This document shows, piece after piece, positions 61,110 to 64,000 of a stretch of DNA of 64,000 nt. The notes below the pieces were generated by a model. That model ran no database searches, was not told the DNA's origin, and saw nothing but the letters and a program-made list of their open reading frames with translations. The translations under genes and the position numbers were made by a program. The DNA lies in contig NZ_JBITGZ010000003.1 of assembly GCF_044457565.1 (NCBI RefSeq), forward strand, positions 248,001 through 312,000, given 5' to 3'. Origin of the DNA: Kitasatospora sp044457565 (GTDB lineage Bacteria > Actinomycetota > Actinomycetes > Streptomycetales > Streptomycetaceae). The first letter of the stretch is position 1. Every line of letters begins with the position of its first letter.

Positions 61110-61544
61110 TCACGCCGGACGGCGGGTTCCCGCCTCGCGCTCACGGCGGGCGATCGCCTCGATCATGTCGCTGATCGTGCCCAGACCGTCCGGTGAGAGC
61201 GTCACCGCCCGCAGCGCGACCTCGCGCACCCCGGCGTCCCGCAGCGCGCCGAGCAGGGTCAGCTCCTCGGCGATCCGGGCGCTCTGGCCGTCCTCGAAGA
61301 AGTAGGCGGGCGGCACCTGGAAGAACTGGGCCAGTGCCTCCAGATGACGCTTGGTCGGATTGTCCCGGCGTCCGGTGCGCAGCTGCCACAGGTACGTGGT
61401 GGAGAAGCTCTCGCCGCTCGCCTCCCGGCAGGCCCGGGCGACCTCCTCGTTGCTGTAGGCGTCACCGCCGGGCCGTCGGACGATCTGGAACAGTCTCTCG
61501 ATCCGGTCCGCGAGCGAAGCCCCACCGGGTTCCTCGGCAGTCAC
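61110..61544 (-). CDS. XRE-family helix-turn-helix regulator
   Basis: A 144-residue regulator. The helix-turn-helix lies in YSNEEVARACREASGESFSTTYLWQLRTGRRDNPTKRHLEALAQFF (about residues 28-73; key elements STTYLWQLRTG and ALAQFFQVPPAYFF), followed by a helical C-terminal half (IAEELTLLGALRDAGVREVALRA). The architecture matches streptomycete XRE partners of ImmA/IrrE peptidases. GTG 61544 is chosen for GGGGAGG 6 bases upstream. Likely the substrate of the neighbouring peptidase and repressor of the trio. Confidence 0.82.
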   Translation of the reverse strand: MTAEEPGGASLADRIERLFQIVRRPGGDAYSNEEVARACREASGESFSTTYLWQLRTGRRDNPTKRHLEALAQFFQVPPAYFFEDGQSARIAEELTLLGALRDAGVREVALRAVTLSPDGLGTISDMIEAIARREREAGTRRPA

Positions 61545-61716
61545 CACACGCCTCCCCGTTCCCGTGCCACCGCCTCCCCATCGTAGTGGCCGGGGGGTCG
61601 GGTACGTTCTCACCGTGCGGGGCGGAAACCGGCGGGGCCGTGGTCTTCACGGTGTCTCCACCCCATGTCCTCCGCTCCCCCTGACGCGGGGCCACCTCTG
61701 CGGCCGCGATCGCGCG

Positions 61717-62934
61717 TCAGGGCCGGGCGCCCTGCTGCCGCCCGCCGCCGTGGTCGCCACCCGCCGGGTCCGGCCCGTGTCCCGGGCCACCGCCCGAGCC
61801 GCCGCCGGGCCCGCCGCCCATCGCGCGGAGCATGCCCCGCCCGCCGGTCCGCAGGAAGCGCGCCACCAGCACGGCGGCGAGCAGCAGGAACGCGATGTTG
61901 AGCCAGGTGGTGTAGTCCCACCGGACGCCCTCCGTCGGGACCTTCGCGTCCTCCTGGTCCGGCACCAGGCCGAGTGCGCCGAACAGCAGCTCCACCACGT
62001 AGCCGGCGACCACCGCCGCCACGTAGAGGGTGACCAGCAGGAAGGCCGCCATCCGGGCGCCGTAGTACCTGCGGTAGATGTGGAGGATCGGCAGGATCAG
62101 CAGGTCGGCGAAGATGAACGCGACCACACCGCCGAAGCTGATGCCGCCCTGCCACAGCACCACGGCCAGCGGCACGTTGCCGATCGAGCAGACGAACGAG
62201 GCCATCGCCACCAGCGGGCCGATCAGCGGACCCCAGATCTTGGAGACCACCGGGTGGTCGGTGAAGAAGAACGCCTGCCAGAACGAGTCCGGCACCCAGG
62301 CGGCGATCGCGCCGGCGATCAGCAGGCCGACCACCAGGTCCTTGACGATCGCGGCCCACTCCATCACGAAGACGTGCGCCACCGCGGTGAACCCCTCGCC
62401 GGACAGCAGCCGCTGCCGGAAGGAGCCCGGCCGCCGGATGGACATGTCCATCGCCGCGTGCCCCTCCATCGAGCCCGCCAGCCCGCGCGCGGCCTGATCG
62501 CGCGCCTCGCGCAGCAGCGGGTCACGGAGGAAGCGCCGGAACAGTACCGCCAGGACGACGATCATCACCGGGCCACCGGTGAACTCGGCCGCGGTGAACT
62601 GCCAGCCCATCAGCAGCGCCAGCAGGACGCCGAGTTCGACGACCAGGTTGGTGGAGGCGATCTCGAAGGCCATCGCGGCGGTGAAGTCCGCGCCCTTGCG
62701 CAGCAGCGAGCGGGCCAGCGCCACGGCGGCGTAGGAGCAGGACGAGGAGGCCGCGCCCAGGCCGGCCGCGCGCAGCAGCGTCCGCGGTCGGTCGTCCCCC
62801 AGCAGGCGGACGACGGTGGCCCGGTGCACCACGGCCTGCACCACGGCGGACAGGGCGAAGCCCAGCACCAGCGCCCAGGTGATCTCCCAGGTCATCGAGC
62901 CGGTGATGGACAGGGCGTGCAGTACGGCGTCCAA
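61717..62934 (-). CDS. YraQ/DUF318-type permease
   Basis: A 405-residue protein with about eight hydrophobic segments in two inverted halves. The first half has LGAASSSCSYAAVALARSLLRKGADFTAAMAFEIASTNLVVELG (about residues 45-90; key elements SSSCSYAA and FEIASTNL), the second FVCSIGNVPLAVVLWQGGISFGGVVAFIFADLLILP (key SIGNVPLA and FADLLILP). The Cys residues and repeats are typical of the DUF318/YraQ permease group linked to metal or arsenical transport. The C-terminal tail is Gly/Pro/His-rich. TTG start 62934 has GGAGGAGG about 10 bases upstream. Confidence 0.83.
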   Translation of the reverse strand: MDAVLHALSITGSMTWEITWALVLGFALSAVVQAVVHRATVVRLLGDDRPRTLLRAAGLGAASSSCSYAAVALARSLLRKGADFTAAMAFEIASTNLVVELGVLLALLMGWQFTAAEFTGGPVMIVVLAVLFRRFLRDPLLREARDQAARGLAGSMEGHAAMDMSIRRPGSFRQRLLSGEGFTAVAHVFVMEWAAIVKDLVVGLLIAGAIAAWVPDSFWQAFFFTDHPVVSKIWGPLIGPLVAMASFVCSIGNVPLAVVLWQGGISFGGVVAFIFADLLILPILHIYRRYYGARMAAFLLVTLYVAAVVAGYVVELLFGALGLVPDQEDAKVPTEGVRWDYTTWLNIAFLLLAAVLVARFLRTGGRGMLRAMGGGPGGGSGGGPGHGPDPAGGDHGGGRQQGARP

Positions 62935-63140
62935 GGTGTTCGCGCCTCCTCCGGGCCCGGTGTACCACGCAGCGACCGGCCCGCCCGGCACCGGCGCGCC
63001 ACCCGCCCCGGTGCCCACCTCCGGCGCCCGGCCCACCCGCCGGTCCCGGGCGGGCCGGCGGGCGGGCGGGCGGGCGGGCCCGTGGTCCTCTTTCCACGAA
63101 CCGCCCTGTCCGGGCGCCGCCGTGTTGAATACTGGCGGCC

Positions 63141-63902
63141 ATGGTGAACCAGGTAGCTGTGCTGTCCGACATCCACGGCGTACTGCCCGCGCTGGAGGCC
63201 GTACTGGCCGAGCCCGAGGTGCGGGACGCGGAGCTGATCGTGCTGACCGGGGACATCGCGTGCGGGCCGCAGCCGGTGCAGGTGCTCGACCTGCTGACCG
63301 GGCTCGGTGACCGGGCGGTGTGGATCCGCGGCAACGCGGACCGCGAGCTGGTCGAGTACCGGCGCGGCCTGCGGGACTCCATCCCGGACCCGATCGCGCC
63401 CTCGGCCGCCGAGCAGCTGCGCGAGGACCAGGTCGATCTGCTGGAGCGGTTGCCCACCTCGCTGACCCTTGAGGTCCGGGGGCTGGGCGAGGTGCTGTTC
63501 TGCCACGCCACGCCACGGGACGACGAGGAGGTGGTGCTGGTCGACTCCAGCCTGGAGCGCTGGGGCGAGGTCCTCGCCGGGGTGGACCCGGCCGTCACCA
63601 CCATCGTCTGCGGGCACACCCATATGCCCTACACCAGGCTGGCGTTGGGCCGGCTGGTGGTCAACCCCGGCAGTCTGGGCATGCCGTACGGGCGGGCCGG
63701 TGCGCACTGGGCCCTGCTGGGCCCGGGCGTCCAGCTGCGCTCCACCCGCTTCGACGTGGACGGCGCGGCAGCCCGGATCGCCGAGGACTCCACGTTCCGG
63801 CAGGCGGCCGAGTGGGCGGACTACTGCCTCAACGCGCGGGCCACCGAGGAGGACGCGTTCAAGATCTTCGCTCCGCACGACGGGCGCGAGCGCGCGCTGT
63901 GA
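63141..63902 (+). CDS. Metallophosphoesterase (YfcE/MJ0936-type)
   Basis: A 253-residue calcineurin-like phosphoesterase. Metal-binding motifs in order: LSDIHGVLPAL (DxH, residue about 9), LTGDIACGP (GDxxxxG), RGNADRE (GN[HD]-type), FCHATP and VCGHTHMPY (GHTH), then VVNPGSLGMP near the end. It would hydrolyse phosphodiesters or phosphomonoesters in the cytoplasm. AATACT at 63128-63133 ends 7 bases before the ATG and no ribosome-binding site is visible, which suggests a leaderless mRNA. The remaining 98 bp of the window hold GC-rich direct repeats and no gene. Confidence 0.88.
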   Translation: MVNQVAVLSDIHGVLPALEAVLAEPEVRDAELIVLTGDIACGPQPVQVLDLLTGLGDRAVWIRGNADRELVEYRRGLRDSIPDPIAPSAAEQLREDQVDLLERLPTSLTLEVRGLGEVLFCHATPRDDEEVVLVDSSLERWGEVLAGVDPAVTTIVCGHTHMPYTRLALGRLVVNPGSLGMPYGRAGAHWALLGPGVQLRSTRFDVDGAAARIAEDSTFRQAAEWADYCLNARATEEDAFKIFAPHDGRERAL

Positions 63903-64000
63903 CGCGGGCCGGGAGCAGTCGGGGTGCGCGCGGCCGGGCCGGGCGCGGCCGGGGTGCGCGCGCTGCCCACCCCGGCTCGGCGCAACGGGCGCCGGTTCAC

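Noticed and set aside
62935..63140. Possible structured RNA or gene in the GC-rich gap
   Set aside because: It consists mostly of GGGC/GGCG runs (about 63053-63080) with no stable specific fold or coding signal beyond the promoter of the phosphoesterase gene.

Overview
The window is about 72-75% GC by eye. It has the third-position GC bias, frequent GTG/TTG starts, ATGA/GTGA stop-start overlaps and U-less hairpin terminators of a Streptomyces/Kitasatospora-type actinomycete. A complete desferrioxamine locus with DmdR/IdeR iron boxes, a STE24-type protease and a SpoIIE-type phosphatase fit this. No rRNA, tRNA, CRISPR array, transposase or phage gene was seen. It reads as ordinary chromosome carrying several accessory modules.

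Layout. (1) 1-10738, minus strand: a tightly coupled operon of a DUF4132 protein, a 1,692-residue protein, a MoxR AAA+ ATPase and one polypeptide joining DUF5682 to a vWA domain (it runs off the left edge). The promoter at 10777-10799 matches the PafBC (RecA-independent) DNA-damage element. (2) 10983-18680: PQQ-type sugar dehydrogenase lipoprotein, MFS exporter with two palindromic operators, TetR regulator, siderophore-interacting protein, a decayed alpha/beta-hydrolase, CapA-like lipoprotein, STE24-like protease and MarR regulator. (3) 18842-28629: SpoIIE-type phosphatase, a branched-chain-amino-acid-type ABC importer with fused permease, and a DrrAB-type exporter. (4) 28685-35362: SDR, quinone-oxidoreductase-like enzyme, an ATPase-LuxR regulator, two DUF5994 proteins, a CBS protein and a zinc-type dehydrogenase.

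(5) 35359-39690: a leucyl/phenylalanyl-tRNA transferase homologue (Aat) beside a one-protein MbtH-adenylation-thiolation-reductase NRPS. Together they look like a tRNA-dependent peptide-aldehyde pathway of the livipeptin type. A membrane GGDEF-EAL protein is divergent to it. (6) 43277-56562: the desferrioxamine locus in extended form: desH-like acetyltransferase and desG-like penicillin acylase, a Fe-siderophore ABC importer, then desE, desF and desABCD. Three iron boxes sit at the promoters, so biosynthesis, tailoring and uptake should be derepressed together under iron starvation. (7) 56814-63902: cobF, two tandem secreted B-lectin proteins, an XRE / ImmA-IrrE / MAB_1171c-type trio, a YraQ-type permease and a metallophosphoesterase.

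All calls are from reading translated sequence. No database search was possible, and start codons were chosen from ribosome-binding sites, overlaps and promoter geometry.
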